This document shows positions 8,947 to 17,849 of a stretch of 64,000 nt of DNA, piece after piece. Location of the stretch: NCBI GenBank assembly GCA_004555865.1, contig SFJO01000009.1, forward strand, positions 15,953-79,952. The letters run 5' to 3'. Source of the DNA: Oscillospiraceae bacterium (GTDB taxonomy: Bacteria; Bacillota; Clostridia; Oscillospirales; Ruminococcaceae). Under the pieces are notes generated by a model. It saw only the letters and a program-made list of their open reading frames with translations. It was not told the DNA's origin and made no database searches. The stretch's first letter is position 1. Each line of letters starts with the position of its first letter. The translations under genes were made by a program, and so were the position numbers.

Positions 8947-10491
8947 TTATACCAGCCCGGCCTCGGCGTCCTGCGCGGCCTGATTGGCCAGGCGGCGGGC
9001 CAAGTCGGCGCGGCGGCTGTCCAGCAGCAGGTTCTGGCTGTACTGGTCGTAGCGCGCACAGCCGTTTTCGGCGATGAACGGCCCGCTTGCAGGGCCGAGC
9101 GACAGCTCGGTGATGAACACCACCATCTCCTGCCCGGGGCCGAATGCCTTTTCCATAAAGTCGAAGGCGGCTTCCAGGGCACGGCCGGCCTCGGCCGCAG
9201 CGGCTTCCCGCTGCTCCACCTGGTGGGTGAAGGCCTCCTGCACCAAGCCGAAGGCGTCCTCTCCGGTGAGGAACAATTCATCGGCCAGCAGGGCGGCATA
9301 CTCTTCCAGCCGGGCCTGTGTCTGCTTGTGCAGCTTTGCGTCGGCGGCGGTGGCAAGGTCGGCCTTCTTCTTCTGGTCAAAGCGGGCCTGCCGGGCGGAG
9401 ATCTGTGCCCGAAGCAGAGCGGCCGGGGGTTCCTGTCCGTTTACCAGCGCAGGGCGCAGGCGCTTTAATTCCTGGTACACCTCATCGGTGAGGGAGTCCT
9501 GAAACTGGGCGGCCTCAAACCGGGTATTCAACCCGCTCAGCAGCAGGCTGACCAGGCTCAGCCGCTCGTCGAAGGCGGCATCGAAGGCGCGGGCAAACAC
9601 CGAGGGTGCGGCCTGTCCGGCCAGAATGGCCTCCACACCGTAGTCGTCCTGATACTTCTTGTACAGGGAAAGGTATGCCGCAAAATCCCGAGCAATGTCC
9701 TCGTGCTGCAGGTACTGGCGCACCACCGGCTCGTCCGCTTCCAGCCCAAGCCGCTCATAGGTGCGGATGAGGGTGGAGAGGTCCTCCCAGCCGCGGGCGG
9801 TGACGAATTGGGTGCCGTCCACGTCCGCCGTCACCTTGTAAAAGTGGTCGGGCCGCAGCTCCAGATAGGACAAAATGGCCGGGTGGACCCCGTTGGCCCG
9901 GGCGTATTCCTTCCAAACGGGCAGGTCAGCCTCCACGTCCATGCGCTTTACCCGGTCCAGCGTAACAATATCAAACTCCCGCACGCTTTTGTTGTACTCG
10001 GGCGGGTTGCCGGCGGCGGCGATGACCCAGCCCTCGGGCAGTTTCTGGTTGCCGAAGGTTTTGCACTGCAAAAATTGCAGCATGGTGGGGGCCAGCGTCT
10101 CGGAGACGCAGTTGATCTCGTCAATGAACAGAATGCCCTGAGAAAGGCCGGTGTCCTCCATACGCTGGTACACGCTGGCGATGATCTCGCTCATGGTATA
10201 TTCGGTGACGGAGACGGGTTTGCCGCCGTACTGCCGCTGCTGAATCATGGGCAGGCCCACGGCGCTCTGACGGGTGTGGTGGGTGATGGTGTAGGCCACC
10301 AGGGCCACGCCCTGTTCCCGGGCGACCTGTTCCATGATCTGGGTCTTGCCAATGCCCGGCGGGCCCATCAGCAGAATGGGCCGCTGGCGAATGGATGGGA
10401 TGGCGTACTCGCCGTCCTCATCCCGGCAGAGATAGGCCCGGACCGTATTGGCGATTTCCTGTTTGGCACGCTTGATGTTCAAGGCAGTCAA
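8947..10491 (-). CDS. MoxR-type AAA+ ATPase
   Basis: 514-residue AAA+ protein of the MoxR/AAA_5 group, a class that remodels or activates partner proteins, usually with a von Willebrand A protein encoded nearby. Walker A is GPPGIGKT (residues 43-50), Walker B is ILFIDEIN, and an arginine-finger region follows near LDRVKRMDVE. The C-terminal 200 residues are helical with coiled-coil character, longer than in a minimal MoxR. It is the third gene of a minus-strand operon after the LRR-like and VWA genes, which supports a chaperone-like module. The client is unknown. Confidence 0.88.
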   Translation of the reverse strand: MTALNIKRAKQEIANTVRAYLCRDEDGEYAIPSIRQRPILLMGPPGIGKTQIMEQVAREQGVALVAYTITHHTRQSAVGLPMIQQRQYGGKPVSVTEYTMSEIIASVYQRMEDTGLSQGILFIDEINCVSETLAPTMLQFLQCKTFGNQKLPEGWVIAAAGNPPEYNKSVREFDIVTLDRVKRMDVEADLPVWKEYARANGVHPAILSYLELRPDHFYKVTADVDGTQFVTARGWEDLSTLIRTYERLGLEADEPVVRQYLQHEDIARDFAAYLSLYKKYQDDYGVEAILAGQAAPSVFARAFDAAFDERLSLVSLLLSGLNTRFEAAQFQDSLTDEVYQELKRLRPALVNGQEPPAALLRAQISARQARFDQKKKADLATAADAKLHKQTQARLEEYAALLADELFLTGEDAFGLVQEAFTHQVEQREAAAAEAGRALEAAFDFMEKAFGPGQEMVVFITELSLGPASGPFIAENGCARYDQYSQNLLLDSRRADLARRLANQAAQDAEAGLV

Positions 10492-10558
10492 CTCCTTTTA
10501 TGGCAGGGGCCGCGCCCGCAAGCGGGCGGCCCGGTTTCATACAGACGAAAAAAGACGA

Positions 10559-11896
10559 TCAGTGCGGTGCAGAACCGGCGGAGCCGGCCTTCGGGACAAA
10601 CTCCCGCTCATCCAGCACCAGCTTCATGGCCCAGGGGGGCAGGTCGGCATCTTCGTACTGGCTGCCCAGAAACAGGAAGGCTGCGTCGTAGGCCGGCCGC
10701 CGGGCGGGGAACCGCCCCAAACCGTCGGTGAAGTACAAAAGCCCCTTCAAGTGGTGGAATTCTCCGGCGCAGATCAGTTCATCCACATAGCGGAAAGCGG
10801 GGCGGAAATCGGTGCCGCCGCCGCCCACCAGCTGGAAGGCTTCCATGTAAGCGGCCAGCTGGTCCATGTCGGTGATTTTTTGGTCGGTGCGTACCCGGTC
10901 ATCGCATTGCAGAATGCGGATGTTGGTGCGGCGGAAAAAGCTCTCGCTCTGGCGCAGAATGCCATAGGTTTCCCGCAGAAAATTCTTCACCAGCTCGCCG
11001 GAGCAGGAGAGGGAGGTGTCCACCACAATAACAAATTCCTCAATTTTGATGGTCTCCCGGCTTTCCAGCGGTTCGATCAGGGGCAGATTGCCGTACAGCG
11101 AAAGCCCGTAGGAATAAAAACCCAGGTCAAAGCTGTCCGGGTCGGCCTTCAGCTCTTCCCGAAGCACGGCGAACCGGCGCAGAAAATCCCGGTAGGTGCG
11201 GCGGCTTCGATTGGCGGCCTTTACCTGTATGGCCAGGGCTTCGCCGCCCTGGCCGGGGTCCTTCTGGCGGGTCTCCAGCTCGGTCTGCATCTGCTGGCTC
11301 AGGTTTTTCCACTGGTCGGCAGCCTGGCGCGCCTGGGGGCTTTGGTCGCCGGGCTTGGGCCAGAAGCGATGGTCGTCGGCGCGGAACTCCTTCTGCAGCA
11401 TGAGCAGCTGCTTTTCATCCAGATGCGCCTCTTCCAGACGGCGGTAAATCGGCTCGGCAGCCATGGCGGGCAATGCCTCGCCCAACCGGCGGTAGGTCTC
11501 AGTGCGCACCCATCCGGCAATGCGCCGCACACAGGGCAGGTCCAGCCGGTCGATGCTCCACTCGACGGCGATGTCACAGGCAAGGCTCCACAGCGGCCGG
11601 TCGTGGTCCGCAATGAAAAAGGGGTGGCGGAAGATGCAGTGGAGCAGCTGGTGAAGGTATTCGCGGTTGAGCAGCACCGGATTTTTGGGGAACACCCGAA
11701 TCAGCCGCTCCGGTTCAGCCAGAAGGCGCAGGCCGTCGGTGCCCATTCCCCGCACCTGGGCGCTGGGGGTGGGGGTCAGCCCACCGATGGCCAGGCTAAG
11801 AAAGCGCAGGTGCAGATACAGCTCGCTGCGGGTCACCTCCAGCACTTCCAGGGCCATCCGGTCCTGCCATTGGGTCTGGGTTTCGGTTTTGGGCAT
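10559..11896 (-). CDS. VWA-like protein with DUF2201 N-terminal domain
   Basis: 445-residue partner of the adjacent MoxR ATPase. The N-terminal half looks like the DUF2201 putative metallopeptidase region, with LHQLLHCIFRHPF followed by LWSLACDIAVEWSID. The usual HExxH has become HQLLH, so the catalytic glutamate is missing. The C-terminal half is a von Willebrand A-like domain: VVDTSLSCSG gives the D-x-S-x-S metal site, GGGTDFRPAF the threonine and YFTDGLG the aspartate. The ATG at 11896 has AAAGGAGG upstream; the frame continues upstream to 12094 without a ribosome site. It lies 67 bases before the ATPase gene. Confidence 0.85.
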   Translation of the reverse strand: MPKTETQTQWQDRMALEVLEVTRSELYLHLRFLSLAIGGLTPTPSAQVRGMGTDGLRLLAEPERLIRVFPKNPVLLNREYLHQLLHCIFRHPFFIADHDRPLWSLACDIAVEWSIDRLDLPCVRRIAGWVRTETYRRLGEALPAMAAEPIYRRLEEAHLDEKQLLMLQKEFRADDHRFWPKPGDQSPQARQAADQWKNLSQQMQTELETRQKDPGQGGEALAIQVKAANRSRRTYRDFLRRFAVLREELKADPDSFDLGFYSYGLSLYGNLPLIEPLESRETIKIEEFVIVVDTSLSCSGELVKNFLRETYGILRQSESFFRRTNIRILQCDDRVRTDQKITDMDQLAAYMEAFQLVGGGGTDFRPAFRYVDELICAGEFHHLKGLLYFTDGLGRFPARRPAYDAAFLFLGSQYEDADLPPWAMKLVLDEREFVPKAGSAGSAPH

Positions 11897-11946
11897 TGCG
11901 GGCCTCCTTTCCGGCGGCGCATGGATGGGGCGGCGTCTGGTTGGGT

Positions 11947-12915
11947 TCAGTCGAACGAATAGCTCTTTTTCTTTGGGGCAAAGGCGGCCCGCTGGTGGGC
12001 CAGCAGAAGCGCGGCCGCCCGGGGCTTTTCCAGTCGCTGGGCCAGCTGCCGGGCCTGGTTCAGGTCTTGGGCGGTAAACACGGCAAGGCTGCACAAAAAC
12101 CGCAGCCCCTCGTCGTCCTCCTCCCGGATGAGCTGCCCGGCCGCCAGAAAGGCGTGCTCTGCCAGGTAGGCCATGTATTGCCCGCGGGCCTCTTCGGTGA
12201 GTGCCACGGGCCAGCGCAGCCGGTCAAAGGCAAGCTCAGCCAGCATGGTGGGGTCCTCTTCGGCCAGCGCGACCTCAAAGGTGCGGTCGTAGGCGGTGTA
12301 GTCCACCACGCCGCGGGTGAAGCACTGGCGGTAGCGGTATCCCTGGCCGTGAATGCCCCGATTGAAGATGTGGGCCGGGGCGTTTTCCTCCAGCTCTTCC
12401 CAGTATTCCGGGTAGCGCAGGGCGGCCAGAACGGTTCCGTTTGGCGCAAAGGTCAGGCGCAGGTCGGTTTGCAAAGCCCCCAAAAGCGGGGGCAGGCCCG
12501 TGGGGGCCTCCGGTGCGGACCGCATGACAAACCGGGTCAGCTGGTGGCAGTTGGTGAACAGGTCGCTGCCCACCGAGCGCACCTGCGGCCCGAAGGAGAG
12601 CTGTTCCAGCTTGCGGCAGTTGTAAAAGGCGGCGTTGCCCAGCACCTGCAGCGGCTGGGGCAGGCGCACGGTCTGCAAAAAATTCCCGCAGAGAGGCTGG
12701 GCCGCCGGGGGCGGGGTGCCGATTTGGGCTGTATGAACCTCGCCCTTCGGCAGAACCTTGTGTTGGGAGGCGGAAAAGGCGTAGTCGCCGATCTGCACCA
12801 GAGGCAGCCCGCCCAACGTGTCCGGCAGGGCGGGGCAGGGCGTTTCACCCAGGGCGCGGACCAGATGAGCACCGTCCGGGTGCAGGGTGTATTCCAGAAT
12901 CAGTCCGCTTTCCAT
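11947..12915 (-). CDS. Leucine-rich-repeat-like (BspA-type) protein
   Basis: 322-residue protein, first gene of the MoxR/VWA operon. The N-terminal ~150 residues resemble BspA-type leucine-rich repeats, with phrases such as LPLVQIGDYAFSA, LPQPLQVLGNAAFYNCRKLEQLSFG and VRSVGSDLFTNCHQLTRF. The remainder is helical and unassigned. No signal peptide, so it should be cytoplasmic, unlike most BspA surface proteins. The ATG at 12915 follows GAAGGAGGG; the frame extends upstream to 13041 without a ribosome site. It might act as a client-recognition or scaffold part of the ATPase system; this is inference from position. Confidence 0.7.
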   Translation of the reverse strand: MESGLILEYTLHPDGAHLVRALGETPCPALPDTLGGLPLVQIGDYAFSASQHKVLPKGEVHTAQIGTPPPAAQPLCGNFLQTVRLPQPLQVLGNAAFYNCRKLEQLSFGPQVRSVGSDLFTNCHQLTRFVMRSAPEAPTGLPPLLGALQTDLRLTFAPNGTVLAALRYPEYWEELEENAPAHIFNRGIHGQGYRYRQCFTRGVVDYTAYDRTFEVALAEEDPTMLAELAFDRLRWPVALTEEARGQYMAYLAEHAFLAAGQLIREEDDEGLRFLCSLAVFTAQDLNQARQLAQRLEKPRAAALLLAHQRAAFAPKKKSYSFD

Positions 12916-12949
12916 CGGGCAGCGCCCTCCTTCGTGTGAGATGGGAAAG

Positions 12950-12979
12950 GGCACGGCGCGCCTGCGCGTGCGCGGTGCC
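12950..12979 (-). promoter_or_regulatory. GC-rich leader hairpin of the LRR/VWA/MoxR operon
   Basis: GGCAC/GTGCC outer arms (12950-12954, 12975-12979) and GCGC inner arms form a hairpin in the transcribed leader between the predicted promoter and the ribosome site. It has no T run. Any regulatory role is a guess. Confidence 0.3.
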
Positions 12980-13020
12980 GCCTTGTGTTTCAAAATACAG
13001 CATTGCAGAATGCAGGTCTT

Positions 13021-13029
13021 ATTGTACCA
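13021..13029 (-). promoter_or_regulatory. Extended -10 promoter of the LRR/VWA/MoxR operon
   Basis: Minus-strand TGGTACAAT: TACAAT at 13026-13021 with an upstream TG. The -35 region is weak. It lies about 105 bases before the LRR-like start. Confidence 0.5.
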
Positions 13030-13071
13030 TATGGGCCGCAAAATCGCCAGAGAAAGCCACCGTCTGCATAG

Positions 13072-13098
13072 AAAAAAGGCCGCACGGCGTGTGCGGCC
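13072..13098 (-). terminator. Intrinsic terminator of the cobalamin/carboxypeptidase operon
   Basis: Minus-strand stem GGCCGCAC/GTGCGGCC (13098-13091 with 13085-13078), loop ACGCC, then six T residues; it starts six bases after the carboxypeptidase stop. Confidence 0.85.
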
Positions 13099-13104
13099 CC
13101 GAAA

Positions 13105-14436
13105 TCATTTTCTGCGGCGGGCGGCCCGGCGGTGCTTGCGGCGCAGCGCGAAGGCGGCCGTCAGCAGCAGCACAAACGCAAGCAGCGCCCCGGCGGCGCA
13201 CAGCCAGCCCCGGTAAGGGGCCAGCCGGTCGCCGTAATACAGGCGGCTGCTGCGGGCGTAGTTCTGCCGCACCTCCAGCGGAACAGTACCCAGCACCTCG
13301 CCGTTCTGTACGAGGTTGATCTGCCCGACCTGCTGGCCGGCGGCCACCGGGGCCTCCAGCTGTTCCGGCAGATCCACGGCTTCCAGCGTGTACGGCGTAT
13401 CGCTGCACAAAAGCAGGCCGTCCAGTGCGGCGGCCGGGTAGAGAACGGCCTCGCCGCTCTCCTCGCACCAGCGCAGGGGAACAGCGGCGGCCGGCTGCTC
13501 GGTGCCCGGCGCGCTGCCGATGGAGAAGGCGTCCACCGCCCAGTCCAGCAGGGCGGCAGCGTCCTGATAGATCTGCTGGCTGCCGTTTTCCAGCTTGCGG
13601 TTGGGCTCCCCCAGCAGCACCAGCAGGTAGCGCCCGGTGTCGGTGTTGGCTGTGGTGACAACGCAGCGCCCGGCGGCGTCGGTAAAGCCGGTTTTCACCC
13701 CCTCGGCCCAGGGGCGGTAAAAGGGGGAATCAGGGTTCTGCAGTTGGATGGAGGTGCCGATGCGCAGATATTTGCCCGCCGGGGCATCCGGGGTGAGCAC
13801 CGTCTGGTGTACATTGTCCAGCGGCAGCCACCACTCCTGCGTGGTGCAGATGGTGCGCAGAACGTCGTTGTTCATGCAGGCTTCGGCAATGCGGGCGAGA
13901 TCGTGAGCGGTGGAATAATTTCCGACGTCGTACAGGCCGTGGGGGCAGCTGTACCGGGTGTCCGTGCAGCCCAGCTGCGCGGCCCGCTGGTTCATTTGGG
14001 CCACAAAGTCGTCCAAGCTGCCAGCCACCCGCCAAGCGATGGTGCTGGCGCTGTCGTTGGTGCTGGGCAGCATGGTGCAGTAGGCGAGATCCCGCAGGGT
14101 GACCTCCTCGCCTGGCTGCAGGTCGATGTAAGCCCCGTTCTCACTTCGAATGCGGGCAAACTCCGGGCTGAGTGCCTCGGGCACGGCGAAGGTCTCATCC
14201 AGATCCAGGCCGGATTCCGCCAGAAGCAGGCAGGTCATCATCTTGGTCAGGCTGGCGATGGGCCGCTGCTCGTCGGCGTTCCGCTCATAAATCACGGTGC
14301 CGGTGTCCAGGTTTTCCAGGTACACGGCGGCGGCTTCGGGGGCATCCTCGGGCGGAGTCCATTGGGCAAAGGCCGGGGGCGTAAGCGCAAGGCAAAGGCA
14401 AACCGTCAGCGCCAGGGCAAGAATGCGGTGCTTCAT
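13105..14436 (-). CDS. D-alanyl-D-alanine carboxypeptidase (DacF type)
   Basis: 443-residue serine penicillin-binding protein that trims the terminal D-Ala of peptidoglycan stem peptides outside the membrane. A signal peptide (LALALTVCLCLALTPPAFA) is followed by the three active-site motifs: SLTK with S62 and K65, STN at 126-128 and KTG at 249-251. The C-terminal region is a beta-rich domain ending in a hydrophobic anchor (LLAFVLLLTAAFAL) and a basic tail. The ATG overlaps the TGA of cbiC by four bases, and AAAGGAG lies inside cbiC, so it is translated from the end of the cobalamin mRNA. That neighbourhood is unusual for a cell-wall enzyme. Confidence 0.93.
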   Translation of the reverse strand: MKHRILALALTVCLCLALTPPAFAQWTPPEDAPEAAAVYLENLDTGTVIYERNADEQRPIASLTKMMTCLLLAESGLDLDETFAVPEALSPEFARIRSENGAYIDLQPGEEVTLRDLAYCTMLPSTNDSASTIAWRVAGSLDDFVAQMNQRAAQLGCTDTRYSCPHGLYDVGNYSTAHDLARIAEACMNNDVLRTICTTQEWWLPLDNVHQTVLTPDAPAGKYLRIGTSIQLQNPDSPFYRPWAEGVKTGFTDAAGRCVVTTANTDTGRYLLVLLGEPNRKLENGSQQIYQDAAALLDWAVDAFSIGSAPGTEQPAAAVPLRWCEESGEAVLYPAAALDGLLLCSDTPYTLEAVDLPEQLEAPVAAGQQVGQINLVQNGEVLGTVPLEVRQNYARSSRLYYGDRLAPYRGWLCAAGALLAFVLLLTAAFALRRKHRRAARRRK

Positions 14437-15122
14437 GGCGTCTCCTTTGCTTTCGGCATCGGGGTGCGCCCGCTGGCCAGATACAGCAATGCGTTGCAGA
14501 TGGCCGCGGCCACGTTGCTGCCGCCCTTGCGGCCCATGGCCGCGATGCAGGGCACACCCAGTTTGGTGCAGGTGTGCCAGATCAGCTCCTTGCTCTCCAC
14601 CACGTTCACAAATCCCACCGGCACCCCGACAATCAGCGCCGGGCGGAAGTGCATATCCTGCTCCATCTGCTCGCTGAGGCGGATGAGGGCCGTGGGGGCG
14701 TTGCCCACGGCCACGATGAGGGGGGCATCGGTCAGGGTGCGGGCGGCTTTGTCCATGCTGGCCACAGCGCGGGTGGTGCCGCCGGTGCGGGCGGCCTCGG
14801 CCACGTCCGGGTCGGCCATGTAGCACTCGGCCCGGCCGCCGAAGCGCTCCAGCACCTGCTTGTTCACTCCGCTGCGGCCCATCTGGGTGTCGGTGAGGAT
14901 CACGGCCCCGGCCCGGATGGCCGCAAGCCCTTGTTCCACCGCACCCGGGGTGAAGCGCAGGTTTTGGGCATAGTCAAAGTCGGCCGAGGTGTGAATGGCC
15001 CGCTTGACCACCGGCAGCTCCAGCGGGGAGAAATTGGTTTGGCCCATCTCTTCGGTGATGATGGCGAAGCTGCGGGCTTCAATGTCGCCCGGCAGCACCG
15101 GGTGAATGGGAGAAGGCTGCAT
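14433..15122 (-). CDS. cbiC: Cobalt-precorrin-8 methylmutase
   Basis: 229-residue CbiC/CobH enzyme that moves the C11 methyl group to C12, turning (cobalt-)precorrin-8 into (cobalt-)cobyrinic/hydrogenobyrinic acid. Recognised by KRAIHTSADFDY, which holds the catalytic histidine, by ILTDTQMGRSG and by NAPTALIRL with VGVPVGFVNVVESK. Full length for the family. GAAAGGAGCGTTTTTATG gives a clear start. It is the last cobalamin gene and overlaps the carboxypeptidase gene. Confidence 0.95.
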   Translation of the reverse strand: MQPSPIHPVLPGDIEARSFAIITEEMGQTNFSPLELPVVKRAIHTSADFDYAQNLRFTPGAVEQGLAAIRAGAVILTDTQMGRSGVNKQVLERFGGRAECYMADPDVAEAARTGGTTRAVASMDKAARTLTDAPLIVAVGNAPTALIRLSEQMEQDMHFRPALIVGVPVGFVNVVESKELIWHTCTKLGVPCIAAMGRKGGSNVAAAICNALLYLASGRTPMPKAKETP

Positions 15123-15166
15123 AAAAACGCTCCTTTCAAATCCGTTTTCGGCGGGGCGGCGGGGCG

Positions 15167-16690
15167 TTAATTCCGCCCGCTGCCCTCCATCATGCGATAA
15201 ATGGCGGGCAGATCCAGGGCGGCCCGCATGGCATCGGCCAGCCGGTCGTATTGGGTCTCCCGGTAGGCGGCCCAGCTCAGCGCAGGGGCCTGGCCGGGGG
15301 TAAGGCCTTTGCGCTCCATCAGCAGGGCGGCCAGGCGGGCGGCCAGGTCTCCTTCTTCAAACAGGCCGTGAACGTACAGGCCCATCACGTTGTTCCGGCA
15401 AACACCGTCCTGCGCGGTGAAGGGGGCCGGGGCCTCGCCGGTGAGGGCGGCCAGAGGCGCGGCCCCCTCCAGCCGGGCGGTGCTGCCCATGTGAATTTCA
15501 TAACCGGTAAAGTGTGCGCCGTTCAGGGGGGCGAACAGCCCCTCGGCCCCGGTGATCTGCCCGGTGACCCGGGTGCGGTGCTTTTCGGCCGCGAATTCCG
15601 TGGCGGTGGGCAAAAGCCCCAATCCCCGGCAGCTGGCCCCGGCTTCGCCCTCGGCCCCGGCGGGGTCACGGACGGTCTGCCCCAGCATCTGGTAGCCGCC
15701 GCACACCCCTAAAACGGGAACGCCCCGGCCCGCCAGCTTGAGAAGGGCGGCTTCCATTCCGCACTGGCGCAGCCAGGCAAGGTCGCCCAGGGTGTTTTTG
15801 GTGCCGGGCAGAATGACCAGGTCCGGTTCGCCCAGCGTGCGGGGGTGGGACACATAGCGCACCCCCAGGCCAGGCTGCTGTTCCAGCGGGGAAAAATCGG
15901 TGAAATTGGAGATGTGGGGCAGCCGAATCACCGCCACGTCCACGGCGGCGGGGGCGACAGTGCGGCCCAAACGGGGGGCAAGGCTGTCCTCATCGTCCAC
16001 ATCCAGCTCCATCCAGGGCACCACGCCGGTGACGGGCACACCGGTAAGCGCCTCCAGCTGGGCAAGGCCGGGGCGGAGAATTTCCACGTCTCCGCGAAAT
16101 TTGTTCAGAATCAGGCCCTTAACCCGGGCGCGCTCCTCCGGCTCCAGCAGGGCAACGGTGCCGTACAGCTGGGCAAACACCCCGCCCCGGTCAATGTCTC
16201 CGGCCAGCAGCACCGGGGCGTTGACCAGTTTGGCTAGGCCCATGTTCACAATGTCATCGGCCTTCAGGTTGATCTCCGCCGGACTTCCGGCCCCCTCCAG
16301 CACGAGCACATCGTATTGGGCGGCCAGCTCGTCGTAAGCTTTAAGAATGTGGGGGATCAGCGTTTTTTTCATGCGGAAGTAATCCGCGGCGCTCATCTGC
16401 CCCAGCACCTCGCCGTTTACAATGACCTGGCTGCCAGTGTCGCCGGTGGGTTTGAGCAGAATGGGATTCATGCGCACGTCCGGCTCTACCCCGGCGGCCT
16501 GGGCCTGCATCACCTGGGCGCGGCCCATCTCCAGGCCGTCCTTGGTGATGAAGCTGTTCAGGGCCATGTTCTGGCTTTTGAAGGGGGCACAGCGCAGACC
16601 GTCCTGCTTGAAAATGCGGCAAAGCCCCGCCGCCAGCAGGCTTTTGCCCGCGCTGGACATGGTGCCCTGCACCATAATGCATCTGGCCAT
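15167..16690 (-). CDS. cbiP: Cobyric acid synthase
   Basis: 507-residue glutamine-dependent amidotransferase that amidates carboxyls b, d, e and g of adenosylcobyrinic a,c-diamide to give adenosylcobyric acid. The N-terminal synthase part starts MARCIMVQGTMSSAGKS, a P-loop-like motif, and continues with SQNMALNSF. The C-terminal class I-like glutaminase part has the nucleophile region GVCGGYQML and the histidine in GLYVHGLFEE. Length equals the usual ~500. The ATG at 16690 is preferred over an in-frame ATG at 16711 because AAAAGGAGCG is eight bases ahead of it. Confidence 0.95.
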   Translation of the reverse strand: MARCIMVQGTMSSAGKSLLAAGLCRIFKQDGLRCAPFKSQNMALNSFITKDGLEMGRAQVMQAQAAGVEPDVRMNPILLKPTGDTGSQVIVNGEVLGQMSAADYFRMKKTLIPHILKAYDELAAQYDVLVLEGAGSPAEINLKADDIVNMGLAKLVNAPVLLAGDIDRGGVFAQLYGTVALLEPEERARVKGLILNKFRGDVEILRPGLAQLEALTGVPVTGVVPWMELDVDDEDSLAPRLGRTVAPAAVDVAVIRLPHISNFTDFSPLEQQPGLGVRYVSHPRTLGEPDLVILPGTKNTLGDLAWLRQCGMEAALLKLAGRGVPVLGVCGGYQMLGQTVRDPAGAEGEAGASCRGLGLLPTATEFAAEKHRTRVTGQITGAEGLFAPLNGAHFTGYEIHMGSTARLEGAAPLAALTGEAPAPFTAQDGVCRNNVMGLYVHGLFEEGDLAARLAALLMERKGLTPGQAPALSWAAYRETQYDRLADAMRAALDLPAIYRMMEGSGRN

Positions 16691-16734
16691 AAAAATACGC
16701 TCCTTTTGCAAAACTTAAAACAGCGGGCGAACGG

Positions 16735-17808
16735 TTACCGGGAAGCGGCGCTTAAAACTGCGGCAAGGGCCGCCAGCAGACGGTCGTTTTCCGCTTCGGT
16801 GCGCACGGCCACCCGGTAATAGCCGGGGCCGAGGCCGGGGTAATTGGCACAATCCCGGATCAGCACACCCTGCTCGCGCATGGCACCGGCCAGGCCCGGA
16901 TGGGGGCTGTGCAGCAGCAGATAGTTGGCCTCGCCGGGATAAACGGCCAGGCCCAGCCGGGCAAGCCCCTGGGCCAGACGAGGCCGCTGCGCCTGCACCA
17001 GTGCGCGAACCTGTGCGGGATAATCGGTCAGGGCCAGCGCCGCAAGCCCGGCAGCCTGGGCCGGGCCGGATACCGCCCAGGGCGGCCCGGCCTTTGCCAT
17101 GCGGGCCAGAAGCGCTTCGTCCGAACAGGCGCACCAGCCCAGCCGCAGCCCGGCCATGGCGTAAATTTTGGTAAAGGCATTGAGAATGAGCAGGTTTTCA
17201 CACTCGCTCAGGCGGCCTTTCATGGTGTGGGCAGCGGGGTCGTCGAGAAATTCGTTAAAGCATTCATCCACCACCAGCCGCGCCCCCACGCTTTGGCAGC
17301 GGGCCAGAATCCGGTCCAGCAGAGGGCGGGGGGTGGTGCGCCCGGTGGGGTTGTTGGGCTCGCACAAAAACACCAGCTCCACCCCGGGGGCAATGGCCTC
17401 CAGAATGGCCTCAGGCACGGCAAAGCCCTGCTCTGCGGTGAGGGGACAGCGCAGCAGTTCGCACCCGGCCAGCGCCAGCGCCTCCCCATACTCGGCAAAG
17501 GTGGGGGCGCACACCAGCGCTCTGGCCGGGCGCAGTGCCAACACCAGCCGGTAGATCAGGTCCGCCGCACCGGCCCCGCACAGCAGCCAGGCGGCGGGCA
17601 GGCCTTCCGTCTGGGCCAGCGCACCGGTGAGTGCCCGGCACAGGGGGTCCGGGTAGCGGTCGGCGTGGGGCAGAGAGGCTTCCACCGCCCGGCGGACGGA
17701 CTCGGGCAGGCCAAGGGGGGAGACATTGGCGGAAAAATCAAGGGGCGGACGGCCGTACTGGGCCTCAAAACCGGCCCAATCGCCGCCGTGAATGAGCGGT
17801 TGCGTCAT
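16735..17808 (-). CDS. cobD: Threonine-phosphate decarboxylase / histidinol-phosphate aminotransferase-like
   Basis: 357-residue PLP enzyme of aminotransferase fold type I, CobD-like: it decarboxylates L-threonine-phosphate to (R)-1-aminopropan-2-yl phosphate, the linker for the lower ligand. It opens with IHGGD, then LDFSANVSPLGLP, typical of CobD, and later has CEPNNPTGR and the PLP lysine in NAFTKIYAMAGLRLGW. Histidinol-phosphate aminotransferases look similar, but the N-terminus and position between cbiP and cbiB favour CobD. The ATG at 17808 has a modest GCGAGG six bases upstream. Confidence 0.9.
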   Translation of the reverse strand: MTQPLIHGGDWAGFEAQYGRPPLDFSANVSPLGLPESVRRAVEASLPHADRYPDPLCRALTGALAQTEGLPAAWLLCGAGAADLIYRLVLALRPARALVCAPTFAEYGEALALAGCELLRCPLTAEQGFAVPEAILEAIAPGVELVFLCEPNNPTGRTTPRPLLDRILARCQSVGARLVVDECFNEFLDDPAAHTMKGRLSECENLLILNAFTKIYAMAGLRLGWCACSDEALLARMAKAGPPWAVSGPAQAAGLAALALTDYPAQVRALVQAQRPRLAQGLARLGLAVYPGEANYLLLHSPHPGLAGAMREQGVLIRDCANYPGLGPGYYRVAVRTEAENDRLLAALAAVLSAASR

Positions 17809-17849
17809 AAAAAACCTCGCGTTTCTATCCAGAAGCGGCGTTAGCTGCT

